Source: Tenggerimyces flavus
Lineage (GTDB): Bacteria > Actinomycetota > Actinomycetes > Propionibacteriales > Actinopolymorphaceae
Length of the DNA: 64,000 nt
Direction of reading: 5' to 3'
Assembly: GCF_016907715.1 (NCBI RefSeq)
Contig: NZ_JAFBCM010000001.1
Coordinates: 5,146,001 to 5,210,000, forward strand
Below the pieces are notes generated by a model, which was not told where the DNA came from, did no database searches, and saw nothing but the letters and a program-made list of their open reading frames with translations. This document shows positions 50,581 through 59,727 of the stretch, piece by piece (position 1 is the stretch's first letter; every line of letters begins with the position of its first letter). Both the position numbers and the translations under genes were made by a program.

Positions 50581-50874
50581 TCACCGGTTGGTGTGCTCGG
50601 TGTCCTTGGCCTGCTCCTGCACGGGCTGCGCCGGGACCTGACCGCTCGCACTGGTGTGCGTGATGGACGGCGGGGTGGCCTCAGCCGCGGGGGCCGGGGT
50701 CTCGTCCTTCTTCTCCGCCTTCTCGGCGTCCTCGTCCTTGGTCCGGATTTCCTTCTTGAAGATGCGCAGCGACTCGCCGAGGCCCGCCGCGATCTTCGGA
50801 AGCCGGGTGGCGCCGAACAGCAGGACGAGTACGGCGATGATCAGCAGGATCTCAGTGGGTCCGAGATTGGGCAT
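50581..50874 (-). CDS. tatA: Twin-arginine translocase subunit TatA
   Basis: A 97-residue protein with one transmembrane helix (residues about 6-20, TEILLIIAVLVLLFG), a hinge at TRLPKIAAGLGES, an amphipathic helix, and a long acidic tail rich in E, K, A and P. Phe20 of the FG motif is present. It forms the translocation pore with TatC. ATG 50874 has GAGAGG about 7 nt upstream. Confidence 0.95.
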   Translation of the reverse strand: MPNLGPTEILLIIAVLVLLFGATRLPKIAAGLGESLRIFKKEIRTKDEDAEKAEKKDETPAPAAEATPPSITHTSASGQVPAQPVQEQAKDTEHTNR

Positions 50875-50934
50875 GGATTGGCCTCTCTCATCGTGTGGCT
50901 GTTCTCGATGGTACGCCAGGGAATGGGCACCGTC

Positions 50935-51144
50935 TCAGGCTCGGCGCGCGGCGCCGCTCTCGGTCGGTGCCGAATGTGCCCGATCTTGGTCCTCGACCTC
51001 TGCCATGGCTCGGTCCAGTTTGTCCGCCGCGAGCCCGAGCTCGAGGAACAGCTCCTTCGCCCGTCGCCACAGCCACACGCCTATGCAGGCGTACAGAACG
51101 AGGGCGAAAAGGACAATTCCGCCGAAGAGCAGCACCCACCTCAC
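50935..51144 (-). CDS. Small membrane protein upstream of tatA
   Basis: A 69-residue protein with one transmembrane helix (residues about 3-24, VLLFGGIVLFALVLYACIGVWLW) followed by a basic and then acidic cytoplasmic helix (KELFLELGLAADKLDRAMAEVE). GTG 51144 is preferred because TAGGGT ends 8 nt before it; an upstream TTG at 51153 is unlikely. It lies between the epimerase and tatA genes. No family name is certain; a TatA-like or envelope role would be only a guess from location. Confidence 0.7.
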   Translation of the reverse strand: MRWVLLFGGIVLFALVLYACIGVWLWRRAKELFLELGLAADKLDRAMAEVEDQDRAHSAPTESGAARRA

Positions 51145-51162
51145 GGGCGCCAACCCTAGCCC

Positions 51163-52155
51163 CTACCTGCTGTGCCAGTTACGCAAGAGGTCGGTTTCCT
51201 CGGCCTCGGTGAGCCCAGATCGCCACGGCTTGTCGCCGCGTTCGTCCACTATCCAGACGAGAGTGTCACGTGCGGTATCAGCCACGTCACGGATCGTCAG
51301 ACCCGCCTCGGCCGTCGCGGAGGTGTCGCGGGCCATGAATCCGGCGTTCTCGGGCTCGTCGACCCACAGCGGCAGCGACTTGGGGCCGGACCAGACGTTC
51401 ACCTCGTTCGCCAGCAGGAAGTCCTGCGGAACCCAGGTCAGCTGGACGTCCGTCCCCACACCGGCCGCGACCGCCTCCAGCAGCTGCCGGCGCGTGAACG
51501 AGGTCGACGTGCTGTCGTACACGCCGGTCCGCCCGTTCTCGGTCGAGTCGACGATCCAGGCGGCGAGGTCGCGGACGTCCACCAGCTGCACCGGGTCGTC
51601 CGGCTTGCCGGGCGCGAGCACCTCGCCGCCGCGGGCGATGCGGTACGGCCAGTACGTGAACCGGTCGCTCGGGTCGCCCGGGCCGACGATCAGCCCGGCA
51701 CGCACGATCAGCGCGTCGCTCCCCCGGCCAGCCGCGACCTCCTGCTCGCAGGAGACCTTGGCCTCGCCGTAGTTCGCCGGGTCGGCCTCGTCCGCGTCTG
51801 CCGCGAGTGGCTGGCGGAGTGGCGCGGTCTCGACGCGCTGCCCAGGCGTCGCGTCGTCGGAGTAGACGCTGCAGGTCGAGACGAACGTCCAGTGCTTGGC
51901 CCGGTCGGCGAGCGCCGAGATCGCCCGGCGTACGTGCGTCGGCTGCCGCGCCACGTCGACGACCGCGTCGTACTCGCCCTCGAGGGCGGCGAACCCGTTC
52001 TCGTCGTCCCGGTCCAGCTTGACGAACGTCGCGCCTTCCGGCGGGTTGCTCGTCGTCCCCCGCGCGGCGGCGGTGACCTCGTGGCCACGCCGCAGCGCCT
52101 CCGCGACGATCGCCTTGGACAGGAACACGGTGCCACCGAGCACGAGAAGTCTCAT
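51163..52155 (-). CDS. NAD-dependent epimerase/dehydratase (extended SDR)
   Basis: A 330-residue extended SDR. The NAD loop reads RLLVLGGTVFLSKAIV (GGTxFLG form), followed by STCSVYSD near residue 110 and YGEAKVSCEQEV, the YxxxK catalytic pair. GGTxFLG SDRs of actinobacteria include reductases and isoflavone-reductase-like or nucleotide-sugar enzymes; the substrate is not clear. ATG 52155 has GGAAGGA about 9 nt upstream; the longer frame to 52242 runs into the repeat region. It is transcribed away from pafC, with the palindromic repeat copy B between them. Confidence 0.87.
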   Translation of the reverse strand: MRLLVLGGTVFLSKAIVAEALRRGHEVTAAARGTTSNPPEGATFVKLDRDDENGFAALEGEYDAVVDVARQPTHVRRAISALADRAKHWTFVSTCSVYSDDATPGQRVETAPLRQPLAADADEADPANYGEAKVSCEQEVAAGRGSDALIVRAGLIVGPGDPSDRFTYWPYRIARGGEVLAPGKPDDPVQLVDVRDLAAWIVDSTENGRTGVYDSTSTSFTRRQLLEAVAAGVGTDVQLTWVPQDFLLANEVNVWSGPKSLPLWVDEPENAGFMARDTSATAEAGLTIRDVADTARDTLVWIVDERGDKPWRSGLTEAEETDLLRNWHSR

Positions 52156-52214
52156 AGCTGGATCCTTCCGGCTCCACTGGCCGGAAACCAGCGGATCTGC
52201 TCTCGGCCAACCCT

Positions 52215-52334
52215 CCGCTGTCCACACCTTCCGCGACTTCACCCACTGGACCGGGGTTCTGCAACGTGGGAATTGCTCTCCGACCCCGGTTCGGTGGGTG
52301 AAGTGCGGCTGGCTGTGGATGGTGTGGACAGCGG
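52215..52334. repeat. ~110-bp palindromic repeat, copy B
   Basis: Outer arms CCGCTGTCCACACC (52215-52228) and GGTGTGGACAGCGG (52321-52334) are perfectly complementary. Inner arms ACTTCACCCAC and GTGGGTGAAGT pair, then CCGGGGT (52252 onward) with ACCCCGG (52283 onward). It shares block order and sequence with copy A at 37537-37646. Unlike copy A it lies between two genes in the same direction (pafC and the epimerase). Confidence 0.8.
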
Positions 52335-52378
52335 TGGCCGGGAGAGGTGGCCGGGAGAGGTGTGGGTGGCGGTGGTGG

Positions 52379-53383
52379 TCAGGGGGTTTCGTAGGCGGCG
52401 AGGGCGGAGCGGGCGTCGGCGCTGACTGCTTCGGCGAGGCCGGCGGGTTCGATCACGCGCGCGTGCCCGCCCAGGCGCAGCGCGAGGCGGCGGAGCCAGC
52501 GCTGGTCGGCGATCCGCAGCCGTACCCGCAGCTGACCCGCGCCGAGGTCGATGACCTCCTCGCACGGGTAGTACTCCGACACCCATGCCGCCGGCGGGTC
52601 GAGGTCGATGGTCGCGAGCTCGTGGTCGGGCGACGGCTGGAACAGCCCGGCGGACAGGTCCCGCGGCCGCGCCTGCGGCGGGAGTACGGCCGGCTCGTCC
52701 AGCACCCGCGCCTTCGCGACCCGGTCCAGCCGGAACAGCCGTACGTCCTCTGCCCGATGGCACCAGCCCTCGAGGTAGGTCCGGCCGTCGGCGAGGAAGA
52801 TCCGCATCGGGTCGACATCGCGTTCGGTGGTCTCGTCGCGCGCCGGCACCCAGTACGACAGGTGCAGCCGCCGGCCGCGGTCCAACGCGTCCTGGATCGT
52901 CGCGCGGATCTCCGGGTCCTCGAACGCGTCGACCTGGATCTCGACCTGCTTCGTCACCGATCCCGAAGCCTGCCCCGCGGCCTCCTCCAGCCGCGCGATC
53001 ACCCGGTCGACCATTTCCCGTTCGTTCGACCGGCCGGTCTCGCGCAGCACTCGCAGCGCGACGAGCAGGCCCAGCGCCTCGTCGGAGGTGAGCCGGAACG
53101 GGCGGGTGAGGAAGTCGGCGTTCGAGACGTGGATCGTGCCGTCGCCCTCGACGGCGTCCATGTCGACCTCGATGTAGTCGCCGGGCATCATCCCCGGCAG
53201 CCCGCAGAACCAGAGCACGCCGAGGTCCGCGACGAGCTGGCGTTCGGAGATCCCGAACACCCGCGCGACGTCGGCGACGCGGGCGCCTGGGTGGGCGAGC
53301 AGGTACGGGAGCAGGGCCAGCAGGCGGCGCACCTGTTCCTTGGCGCCGCCCGGGCCGGCGGATCGCGGCAGGTCGTCGATCAC
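52379..53383 (-). CDS. pafC: WYL-domain regulator PafC
   Basis: A 334-residue DNA-binding protein. The N-terminal winged helix-turn-helix (about 15-75) reads RRLLALLPYLLAHPGARVADVA then FGISERQLVADLGVLWF. The WYL domain (about 150-250) contains RLHLSYWVPARDETTERDVDP and a short C-terminal extension follows. PafB and PafC form a heterodimer that activates DNA-damage genes in mycobacteria. GTG 53383 overlaps the PafB stop (GTGA, 4 bp) with GGAG 6 nt upstream. The pair is therefore co-translated. Confidence 0.93.
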   Translation of the reverse strand: MIDDLPRSAGPGGAKEQVRRLLALLPYLLAHPGARVADVARVFGISERQLVADLGVLWFCGLPGMMPGDYIEVDMDAVEGDGTIHVSNADFLTRPFRLTSDEALGLLVALRVLRETGRSNEREMVDRVIARLEEAAGQASGSVTKQVEIQVDAFEDPEIRATIQDALDRGRRLHLSYWVPARDETTERDVDPMRIFLADGRTYLEGWCHRAEDVRLFRLDRVAKARVLDEPAVLPPQARPRDLSAGLFQPSPDHELATIDLDPPAAWVSEYYPCEEVIDLGAGQLRVRLRIADQRWLRRLALRLGGHARVIEPAGLAEAVSADARSALAAYETP

Positions 53384-54348
53384 CGCGACTCCACTAGCAG
53401 GCTCTTGAGGTGTTGGATCGTCGCTTCGCGTACGTCGGGTGGGTCGAGGGCGACGACATCGGTCGCGTATCCGGCGAGCTCCTCCGACAGCGTGACCACG
53501 TCGCCGAACGCGACGCGGACCAGGTCCCAGCCCTCGCCGTCGGGTTCGATCAGCTGGGCGCGGCGGCGCAGGCCGTTGCCGGCACCGGTACGGACGCGGA
53601 TCGTCGCGATGCCGCGGGGATCGCTGTCGGTGGGCCTCAGCCGTTCCGCCTCGGCGCGCAGGTCGACGCCGTCCGGGACCTCGAACGCGCGCGGCTTGCC
53701 GACCTCCTTGACCTGGCCGACGATCCGGGAGAGCCGGAACATCCGCGCTGCCTGCCGGTCCCGGTCGTGCCCGAGGACGTACCACCGCGTGCGCCAGTTG
53801 ATGATTCCCCAGGGCTCGAACGTTCGTCGGGCCGGTCCGGCGGTGCCGGGACGGCGGTAGTCGAACGTCACGACCGTGTGGGTCTGGACGGCGCGCCAGA
53901 GCGGGACGAACGAGGGCTCGCCGGCACCAGGTCCGGGCTCGAGCGCGGCGAGGTGCGCGGTGTCGGCATCGAGGCCCTCGGCGCCGAGCTTGAGCACGGC
54001 GCGCGACGTCGCCTCGGCGAGGCTGGCGTGCTGCCAGACCCTCGCCGCCAGGCCGAGGACGGCGACCTCCTCCGCGGTGAACGTCAGCGGCGGCAGCTCG
54101 TACTCGCTGCGGCGGATCCGGTAGCCGACCTCGTCGTCGAAACCGGACGCGACCGAACCGATCTCGATCGGGATGCCGAGCTCGCGCAGCTCTTCCTTGT
54201 CGCGCTCGAACATCTTCTCGAAAGCTTCGAGCGACAGCTCGTGGTAGTCCTCCACGAGCGTGCGAAGCTTGGCCTTGGGCACGAAGTGACGCGAGACGAG
54301 CAGGCAGATGACGAGGTTCATCAGCCGCTCGGATTTGCGGGGCGGCAC
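53380..54348 (-). CDS. pafB: WYL-domain regulator PafB
   Basis: A 322-residue partner of PafC. The N-terminal winged helix (about 1-70) begins RKSERLMNLVICLLVSRHFVPK and the WYL core (about 150-200) has VTFDYRRPGTAG and FEPWGIINWRTRWYVLG. A C-terminal WCX-like domain follows. In mycobacteria PafBC activates most LexA-independent damage genes. GTG 54348 has AAGGGGG upstream. The divergent DUF3866 gene lies 150 bp away, with no clear operator between. Confidence 0.93.
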   Translation of the reverse strand: MPPRKSERLMNLVICLLVSRHFVPKAKLRTLVEDYHELSLEAFEKMFERDKEELRELGIPIEIGSVASGFDDEVGYRIRRSEYELPPLTFTAEEVAVLGLAARVWQHASLAEATSRAVLKLGAEGLDADTAHLAALEPGPGAGEPSFVPLWRAVQTHTVVTFDYRRPGTAGPARRTFEPWGIINWRTRWYVLGHDRDRQAARMFRLSRIVGQVKEVGKPRAFEVPDGVDLRAEAERLRPTDSDPRGIATIRVRTGAGNGLRRRAQLIEPDGEGWDLVRVAFGDVVTLSEELAGYATDVVALDPPDVREATIQHLKSLLVESR

Positions 54349-54498
54349 GCGCTTTCACCCCCTTCCACCCGACCAAGCTACAGCAGTGACGAGCGCCGAC
54401 CCGGGTCGACCGTGAGGCTCCCTCCGGCGTGTCGAAAGATGACGTGTCACCACTCGCTGAGCGGTCGGGCCCGGGTCCATTGGACTAGCCTCGCCGCT

Positions 54499-55569
54499 GT
54501 GATTCGTTGGCGTTCGGGTGTCGTGACGACTGTTCGTGACGGCTGGGCCGGCACCGTGAAGCTCGACGTCGAGACACCGGACGGGCCGGTGCCGGCGCTC
54601 GCGTACGTCTCCCTGGTCGGTACGCCGGAAGTCGGCGACCGGGTGCTGCTGAACACCTCCGCGTACGCCCGCGGGCTCGGGACGGGCGGCTACGCGCTGG
54701 TCGTGGCCGTGCCCGACCGGCTGCCGCCCGACGTCGAAGGACCGGGGCACCTGGTCAAGGCGCGCTACACGCCGCTGCAGACGATGGTCCTGGGCGTGGA
54801 CGAGCCCGACTCCCCCGCGTACGACGTGCTGCGCGACGCCGACGACCTCGGCGGGATGCCGGTCGTGGTGGCCGACCTGCACTCCGCGCTGCCCGCCGTG
54901 CTGGCCGGGCTGTACGCGGCCAGGCCGGGCACCCGGGTGGCGTACGTGATGACCGACGGCGGTGCGCTGCCGTTGGCGTTCTCCAAGACGGTGTCGTCGC
55001 TGCGGGCTGCGTCCTGGCTGGTGGGATCGGTGACGGTCGGGCAGGCGTTCGGCGGCGACCTCGAGGCGGTCACGCTGCACACCGGGTTGCTGGCGGCGCG
55101 GCACGTGCTGGGCGTGGACGTCGCGGTGGTGACGCAGGGCCCGGGGAACCTCGGAACGGGAACGCGCTGGGGCTTCTCCGGCGTCGCTTCGGGCGAAGCG
55201 GTGAACGCCGTGGCCGCGCTGTCGGGACGGGCAGTCGGGACGCTGCGGGTGTCGTCGGCGGACCCGCGGCCGCGGCACCGGGGCGTGTCGCACCACAGCC
55301 TCACGGCGTACGGACGGGTCGCGCTGGCCGCGGCGGACGTGGTCGTGCCGGAGCTGCCGCCGCCGTTCGGGGACGAGCTGCGGGACGCGGTGGAGGCGCT
55401 GCGGGCGCGGCACACGGTCGTCCGGGTACAGGTGGACGGGCTGGCCGAGGCGATCGCGAAGTCGCCGGTGCGAGTGTCGTCGATGGGACGTTCGTACGAC
55501 GAGGACGCGCCGTACTTCCTCGCCTGCGCAGCCGCCGGCCGGCACGCCGCCGCGCTGTTAACCGATTGA
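54499..55569 (+). CDS. DUF3866-family protein
   Basis: A 356-residue protein of DUF3866, a family found next to pafB/pafC in many actinobacteria. Recognisable segments are RWRSGVVTTVRDGWAG, VGDRVLLNTSAYARGLGTGGY, LHSALPAVLAGLYAARPG and VVTQGPGNLGTGTRWGFSG. The fold is unknown; the glycine-rich blocks and SADPRPRHRGVSHHSLTAYG histidines suggest an enzyme. GTG 54499 lies 7 nt after TAGCCT (54486-54491), a leaderless pattern. The gene is divergent from pafB. Confidence 0.88.
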   Translation: MIRWRSGVVTTVRDGWAGTVKLDVETPDGPVPALAYVSLVGTPEVGDRVLLNTSAYARGLGTGGYALVVAVPDRLPPDVEGPGHLVKARYTPLQTMVLGVDEPDSPAYDVLRDADDLGGMPVVVADLHSALPAVLAGLYAARPGTRVAYVMTDGGALPLAFSKTVSSLRAASWLVGSVTVGQAFGGDLEAVTLHTGLLAARHVLGVDVAVVTQGPGNLGTGTRWGFSGVASGEAVNAVAALSGRAVGTLRVSSADPRPRHRGVSHHSLTAYGRVALAAADVVVPELPPPFGDELRDAVEALRARHTVVRVQVDGLAEAIAKSPVRVSSMGRSYDEDAPYFLACAAAGRHAAALLTD

Positions 55570-55602
55570 GCTCGACCTGGGCTGGCTCGTACCGTCCTGG
55601 GC

Positions 55603-56355
55603 ATGCGTTCCTATGACGACCTGGTGTCCGAGGCGCTTGCCGCCGACTTCCGAGGCTGGGACTTCGGCTTTCTCGCCGGCCGGATCGAGGGTGGCGAGGC
55701 CTGGAACTACGACGACCTGGCGAGCGCCGAGATCACGGATTCGACCCGGCTGCTCGACATCGGGACGGGTGGCGGCGAGACGCTCGAGGGGATCCTCGCC
55801 GGTCGACGTCCGGCGCACGTCGTCGCGACCGAGGGCTGGGCGCCGAACGTCCCGGTGGCCCGTGAGCGACTGGAGCCGTTCGGCATCGAGGTCCGGCAGA
55901 GCGTCGAGGGCGAGCCGCTGCCGGCTGCCGACGGGGAGTTCGATCTGGTGCTCGCGCGGCACGCCGGCGCGTCGGCTGCCGAGTTGAGCCGCGTCCTCCA
56001 GCCCGGTGGCGTCTTCCTGACCCAGGGCGTGGGGCGGGACAACGACCTGGAGTTCAACGAGGTGCTCGACGGTCCGCCGCCGACGCATGCCAACGACCCG
56101 TCGTTCGCCGACTCGGTCGCCGGACTGAAGCAAGCGGGCTTCGCGATCGACCGGGCCGAGGAGACGTTCAACGAGACCGGCTACCTCGACATCGGCGCGA
56201 TCGTGTTCCACCTGATGGCGGTGTCGTGGCAGGTGCCCGGGTTCGACGTCACGACGTACGACCAGGCCCTGAGAACGCTCGACGCCCGGATCCGCGTCGA
56301 GGGGCGGTTCGTCGTACGGAACCACCGGACGCTGATCCGGGCGCGTCGAGTCTGA
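55603..56355 (+). CDS. Class I SAM-dependent methyltransferase
   Basis: A 250-residue methyltransferase. SAM motif I reads RLLDIGTGGGETLEGI (about residues 49-64), post-I is VVATEGWAPN, motif II EFDLVLARHAGASA and motif III LQPGGVFLTQGVG. It has the size of small-molecule methyltransferases. ATG 55603 lies 7 nt after TACCGT (55590-55595). It converges on the FKBP lipoprotein gene, whose stop is 13 bp away, and follows the DUF3866 gene by 33 bp but with its own promoter hexamer. Confidence 0.87.
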   Translation: MRSYDDLVSEALAADFRGWDFGFLAGRIEGGEAWNYDDLASAEITDSTRLLDIGTGGGETLEGILAGRRPAHVVATEGWAPNVPVARERLEPFGIEVRQSVEGEPLPAADGEFDLVLARHAGASAAELSRVLQPGGVFLTQGVGRDNDLEFNEVLDGPPPTHANDPSFADSVAGLKQAGFAIDRAEETFNETGYLDIGAIVFHLMAVSWQVPGFDVTTYDQALRTLDARIRVEGRFVVRNHRTLIRARRV

Positions 56356-56367
56356 ATTGAACTGGCG

Positions 56368-57318
56368 TCAGCTGGCGCCGAGGATGTCGATCACGAAGGC
56401 GACCGTGTCGGTCTTCTTCACGTCGGTGCCCTGCAGGTCCTGGCCGAAGCCCTGGTCCGGCGGCATGATCAGCAGCACGCGGCTGCCGACGGTCTTGCCG
56501 ACCAGGCCGGTGGTGAGGCCCTTCACCTGGGTCTGCGAGAGCTGCAGGTCGAGCGCCTGCTTGCGGTCCCACGAGGAGTCGAACTTCTTGCCCGTACGCC
56601 AGTTCGCCGCGATGTAATGGAAGTTCACGGTGTTCTCCGCCGTGACCTTCGCGCCCTTGCCGATCAGCAGGTCCTGGACGACGAGCTTCGTCGGCGCCGC
56701 CTTCTTCGGCACGGTGAGCGCCGTCGGCGTTCCGTCCTTCACCGTCACGGTCGGCAGGCCGGCGGGCGGCGTCACCGCGGTGCCCTCGGCCTTGGTGAGC
56801 GGCTTGTAGGCGCTCTTCACGTCGACCACGAAGATCAGCGAGTCACCCTTGTTGATACCCGCCTGCTGGTTGCCCTCGGCGTAGCCGTCCTTCGACGGGA
56901 TCGTGATCAGCACGCGGCTGCCGACCTTCTGGCCGACCAGACCCTTGATGAAGCCCGCGATCAGGGCGCCGTCGGCGAGCTTGAACGTCGCCGGCTTGCC
57001 GCCCTTCCAGGACGAGTCGAACTCCTTGCCGTCGCGGCCGTTGATGCCGACGTAGTCGACGATCACCTGCTGGCCCTTGGCGAGCGTCTCGCCCTTGCCC
57101 TCCGACACGGCCTTCGCCGCGGTCTCGGCGACCTTGAACGGCTTGGCGAACTCGACCGTCGGCTTGGCGCTGGTCTCGCCCTTCACCGTGACGGCCTCGA
57201 TGCCGGTGCCGCCGGGCTTCTTCTCGGTCTCGGTCTTCTTGCCGGATTCGCCACCACAGGCGGCGGCGACGAACATCAGCGGGACTATGAGGAGAGCCAG
57301 AGCCTGGCGACGACGCAC
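56368..57318 (-). CDS. Lipoprotein with two FKBP-type prolyl isomerase domains
   Basis: A 316-residue lipoprotein. After RRRQALALLIVPLMFVAAAC the lipobox cysteine is Cys21, so the protein sits on the outer membrane face. Two FKBP domains follow, roughly residues 84-165 and 225-316, each with EFDSSW or KFDSSW and a GLVGxKVGSRVLxxxP block; the active-site tyrosine and tryptophan are partly changed. Actinobacteria have one such protein near prcBA/pafBC. GTG 57318 is chosen with GAGG 8-10 nt upstream, because the frame to 57363 lacks a site. It is probably transcribed with the upstream ornithine-cyclodeaminase-like gene. Confidence 0.88.
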   Translation of the reverse strand: MRRRQALALLIVPLMFVAAACGGESGKKTETEKKPGGTGIEAVTVKGETSAKPTVEFAKPFKVAETAAKAVSEGKGETLAKGQQVIVDYVGINGRDGKEFDSSWKGGKPATFKLADGALIAGFIKGLVGQKVGSRVLITIPSKDGYAEGNQQAGINKGDSLIFVVDVKSAYKPLTKAEGTAVTPPAGLPTVTVKDGTPTALTVPKKAAPTKLVVQDLLIGKGAKVTAENTVNFHYIAANWRTGKKFDSSWDRKQALDLQLSQTQVKGLTTGLVGKTVGSRVLLIMPPDQGFGQDLQGTDVKKTDTVAFVIDILGAS

Positions 57319-57402
57319 AGTGAACACCTCGTTGACGAACGGTTGGGGGTGTACGAAGGCCACACCATACCCCGCGAGTCTGTGAGCAGCCTTAATGAGG
57401 GG

Positions 57403-58362
57403 CTAGAGGCCGATCTCCGTTCCATGACCGCTCTGGTGCGCCGCGGCGAGCACGAGGGCGGCCGCGGCGGCGTCCTGGACGGCGACACCGACGGACTTGT
57501 AGAGAGTCAGCTGGTCAGGCGCGGTGCGGCAGGGCTTCGTTCCGGCGACGAGCTCGCCCAGCTCGGCGTGGATCTGGACCCCTGATTGGAGCAGCTCGTT
57601 ACTGCCCGCGGGGAACGGAGCGAGCGCGGCCTGCCTCGACTCCACGCAGACCAACGCCTCCGCGACCGTCGCCTCGTCGACCTCTCGCCCGGCGCGATTG
57701 AAGCCGACCGAGGTGACGTGCGTACCGGGGCTCAGCCACTCCCGCCGGACGACGGGATCGGTGGCGTGCGTCGTCGCGCAGACGATGGCCGCGCCGTCCA
57801 TCGCCTCGCGATAGGTCTCGGCTGCCCGTACCTCCTGCGGGAGGAGGTCGTCGAGTTCGGCCGCGAGCTTCGCGGCCTTGGCCGGGTCTCGTCCGGCGAC
57901 GCGGAGCTCGCGGATCGGCCGGACTCTGCTGACGGCGATCGCGTGCGAACGGGCCTGCACACCGGTGCCGAGGATCGCCAACACCTCGGCGTCCTCTCGC
58001 GCGAGCAGCCTCGCCGAGAGCGCCGACCCGGCACCGGTCCGAGCGGCGGTGATGACCTCGCCGTCCAGCAGTGCGGCCGGCTCCCCCGTCGCGGGGTCGA
58101 ACGCGACGATGACCGCGTGATGCGTGGGCCGGTCGACGTTGTGCGGGAACAGCGCGACGAGCTTGCTGGTCAGAACGCCAGCGGATGGGAGGTACGCGGG
58201 CATCGCGGCGAGGAAGCCGTCCCGTTCCGGCACGGTCGCTGCCACGCGGGAAGGCATCGAGACCCGACCAGCTGAGAGTTCGACGTGAGCAGCGGCGAGA
58301 GCGTCGATCAGCGCGTCAATGTCCAAGAGGGCTTGGACGTCGGCCTTCGAAAGGACCAGCAC
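57403..58362 (-). CDS. Ornithine cyclodeaminase/mu-crystallin family protein
   Basis: A 319-residue NAD(P)-dependent protein of the OCD/mu-crystallin family. The Rossmann core shows AILGTGVQARSHAIAVS, and the N-terminal SMPSRVAATVPERDGF and FPHNVDRPTHHAVIV match the substrate domain. The family includes ornithine cyclodeaminase, alanine dehydrogenase-type and ketimine reductase enzymes, so the substrate is open. GTG 58362 starts 3 bp after the pafA stop codon, implying co-transcription with pafA. An amino-acid enzyme in this position is unusual for a proteasome locus. Confidence 0.9.
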   Translation of the reverse strand: MLVLSKADVQALLDIDALIDALAAAHVELSAGRVSMPSRVAATVPERDGFLAAMPAYLPSAGVLTSKLVALFPHNVDRPTHHAVIVAFDPATGEPAALLDGEVITAARTGAGSALSARLLAREDAEVLAILGTGVQARSHAIAVSRVRPIRELRVAGRDPAKAAKLAAELDDLLPQEVRAAETYREAMDGAAIVCATTHATDPVVRREWLSPGTHVTSVGFNRAGREVDEATVAEALVCVESRQAALAPFPAGSNELLQSGVQIHAELGELVAGTKPCRTAPDQLTLYKSVGVAVQDAAAAALVLAAAHQSGHGTEIGL

Positions 58363-58365
58363 GCG

Positions 58366-59727
58366 TCACATGCTCTGGATGAGCTTCTCCACCCGTTCGT
58401 CCACGCTGCGGAACGGGTCCTTGCAGAGCACGGTGCGCTGCGCCTGGTCGTTGAGCTTGAGGTGCACCCAGTCGACGGTGAAGTCGCGGCGACGTTCCTG
58501 CGCCCGCTTGATGAACTCGCCGCGCAGCCGGGCCCGGGTGGTCTGCGGCGGCACCGACTTCGCCTCGAACACCCCGAGGTCGGTGGTGACCCGGTTGACC
58601 AGGCCGCGGCGCTCGAGCAGGTAGTACAGACCGCGGTTGCGGTGGATGTCGTGGTACGCGAGGTCGAGCTGTGCGATCCGCGGCGACGTCAGCGAGAGGC
58701 CGTGCTTGTCGCGGTAGCGGTTGAGCAGCTTGTACTTGATCACCCAGTCGATCTCGCGGTCCACCGAGGACAGGTCACCGGAGTCGACGGCCTTGAGGGT
58801 GCGCTCCCACAGATCGAGCACCTTCGCCACCGCGGGCGTCGCGAGGTCACGTCGTTCGACGAAGTCGCGGGCCTTGGTGAAGTACTCCTCCTGGATGTCG
58901 AGCGCGCTCGCCTCGCGTCCGTTCGCCAGTCGTACGCGACGGCGACCGGTGATGTCGTGGGAGATCTCGCGGATCGCGCGGATCGGGTTCTCCAGCGTGA
59001 GGTCGCGCAGCACGATGCCGGCCTCGATCATGCGGAGGACGAGGTCGGTGCTGCCGAGCTTGAGCAGCGTGGTCGACTCCGACATGTTCGAGTCGCCGAC
59101 GATCACGTGCAGCCGGCGGTAGCGCTCGGCGTCGGCATGCGGTTCGTCGCGGGTGTTGATGATCGGGCGGGAACGGGTCGTCGCCGACGACACGCCTTCC
59201 CAGATGTGCTCGGCGCGCTGGCTCACCGCGAACACCGCACCGCGCGGGGTCTGCAGCACCTTGCCGGCACCGACCATGATCTGCCGGGACACGAGGAACG
59301 GGATCAGCACGTCGGCGAGGCGAGAGAACTCGCCGTGCCGGCTGACGCAGTAGTTCTCGTGGCATCCGTAGGAGTTGCCGGCGGAGTCGGTGTTGTTCTT
59401 GAACAGGTAGACGTCGCCCGCGATGCCTTCCTCGCGCAGCCTGCGCTCGGCGTCGACGAGCAGTCCTTCGAGGATGCGTTCGCCGGCCTTGTCGTGCGTG
59501 ACCAGGTCGATGATCGAGTCGCACTCCGGCGTCGCGTACTCCGGGTGGCTGCCTACGTCGAGGTAGAGGCGGGCACCGTTGCGCAGGAAGACGTTGCTGC
59601 TGCGGCCCCAGGAGACCACCCGGCGGAACAGGTAGCGGGCAACCTCGTCGGGAGACAGTCGGCGCTGGCCACGAAACGTGCACGTGACGCCGTACTCGTT
59701 CTCGAGGCCAAAGATCCGACGGTCCAT
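58366..59727 (-). CDS. pafA: Pup-protein ligase PafA
   Basis: A 453-residue ligase of the carboxylate-amine ligase/glutamine synthetase fold. The opening [11 protein letters not shown] has Glu9 and the segment [16 protein letters not shown] has Asp57, which correspond to ligand and catalytic base positions in mycobacterial PafA. It joins the terminal glutamate of deamidated Pup to lysines of target proteins using ATP. ATG 59727 lies 7 nt after TAGTGT (59740-59735), so it has its own leaderless promoter separate from the prcBA operon. Confidence 0.96.
   Translation of the reverse strand: MDRRIFGLENEYGVTCTFRGQRRLSPDEVARYLFRRVVSWGRSSNVFLRNGARLYLDVGSHPEYATPECDSIIDLVTHDKAGERILEGLLVDAERRLREEGIAGDVYLFKNNTDSAGNSYGCHENYCVSRHGEFSRLADVLIPFLVSRQIMVGAGKVLQTPRGAVFAVSQRAEHIWEGVSSATTRSRPIINTRDEPHADAERYRRLHVIVGDSNMSESTTLLKLGSTDLVLRMIEAGIVLRDLTLENPIRAIREISHDITGRRRVRLANGREASALDIQEEYFTKARDFVERRDLATPAVAKVLDLWERTLKAVDSGDLSSVDREIDWVIKYKLLNRYRDKHGLSLTSPRIAQLDLAYHDIHRNRGLYYLLERRGLVNRVTTDLGVFEAKSVPPQTTRARLRGEFIKRAQERRRDFTVDWVHLKLNDQAQRTVLCKDPFRSVDERVEKLIQSM

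Noticed and set aside
50935-51144. Small membrane protein as tatB
   Set aside because: It lacks the FG hinge and the amphipathic helix pattern of TatB and has an acidic rather than TatB-like tail.
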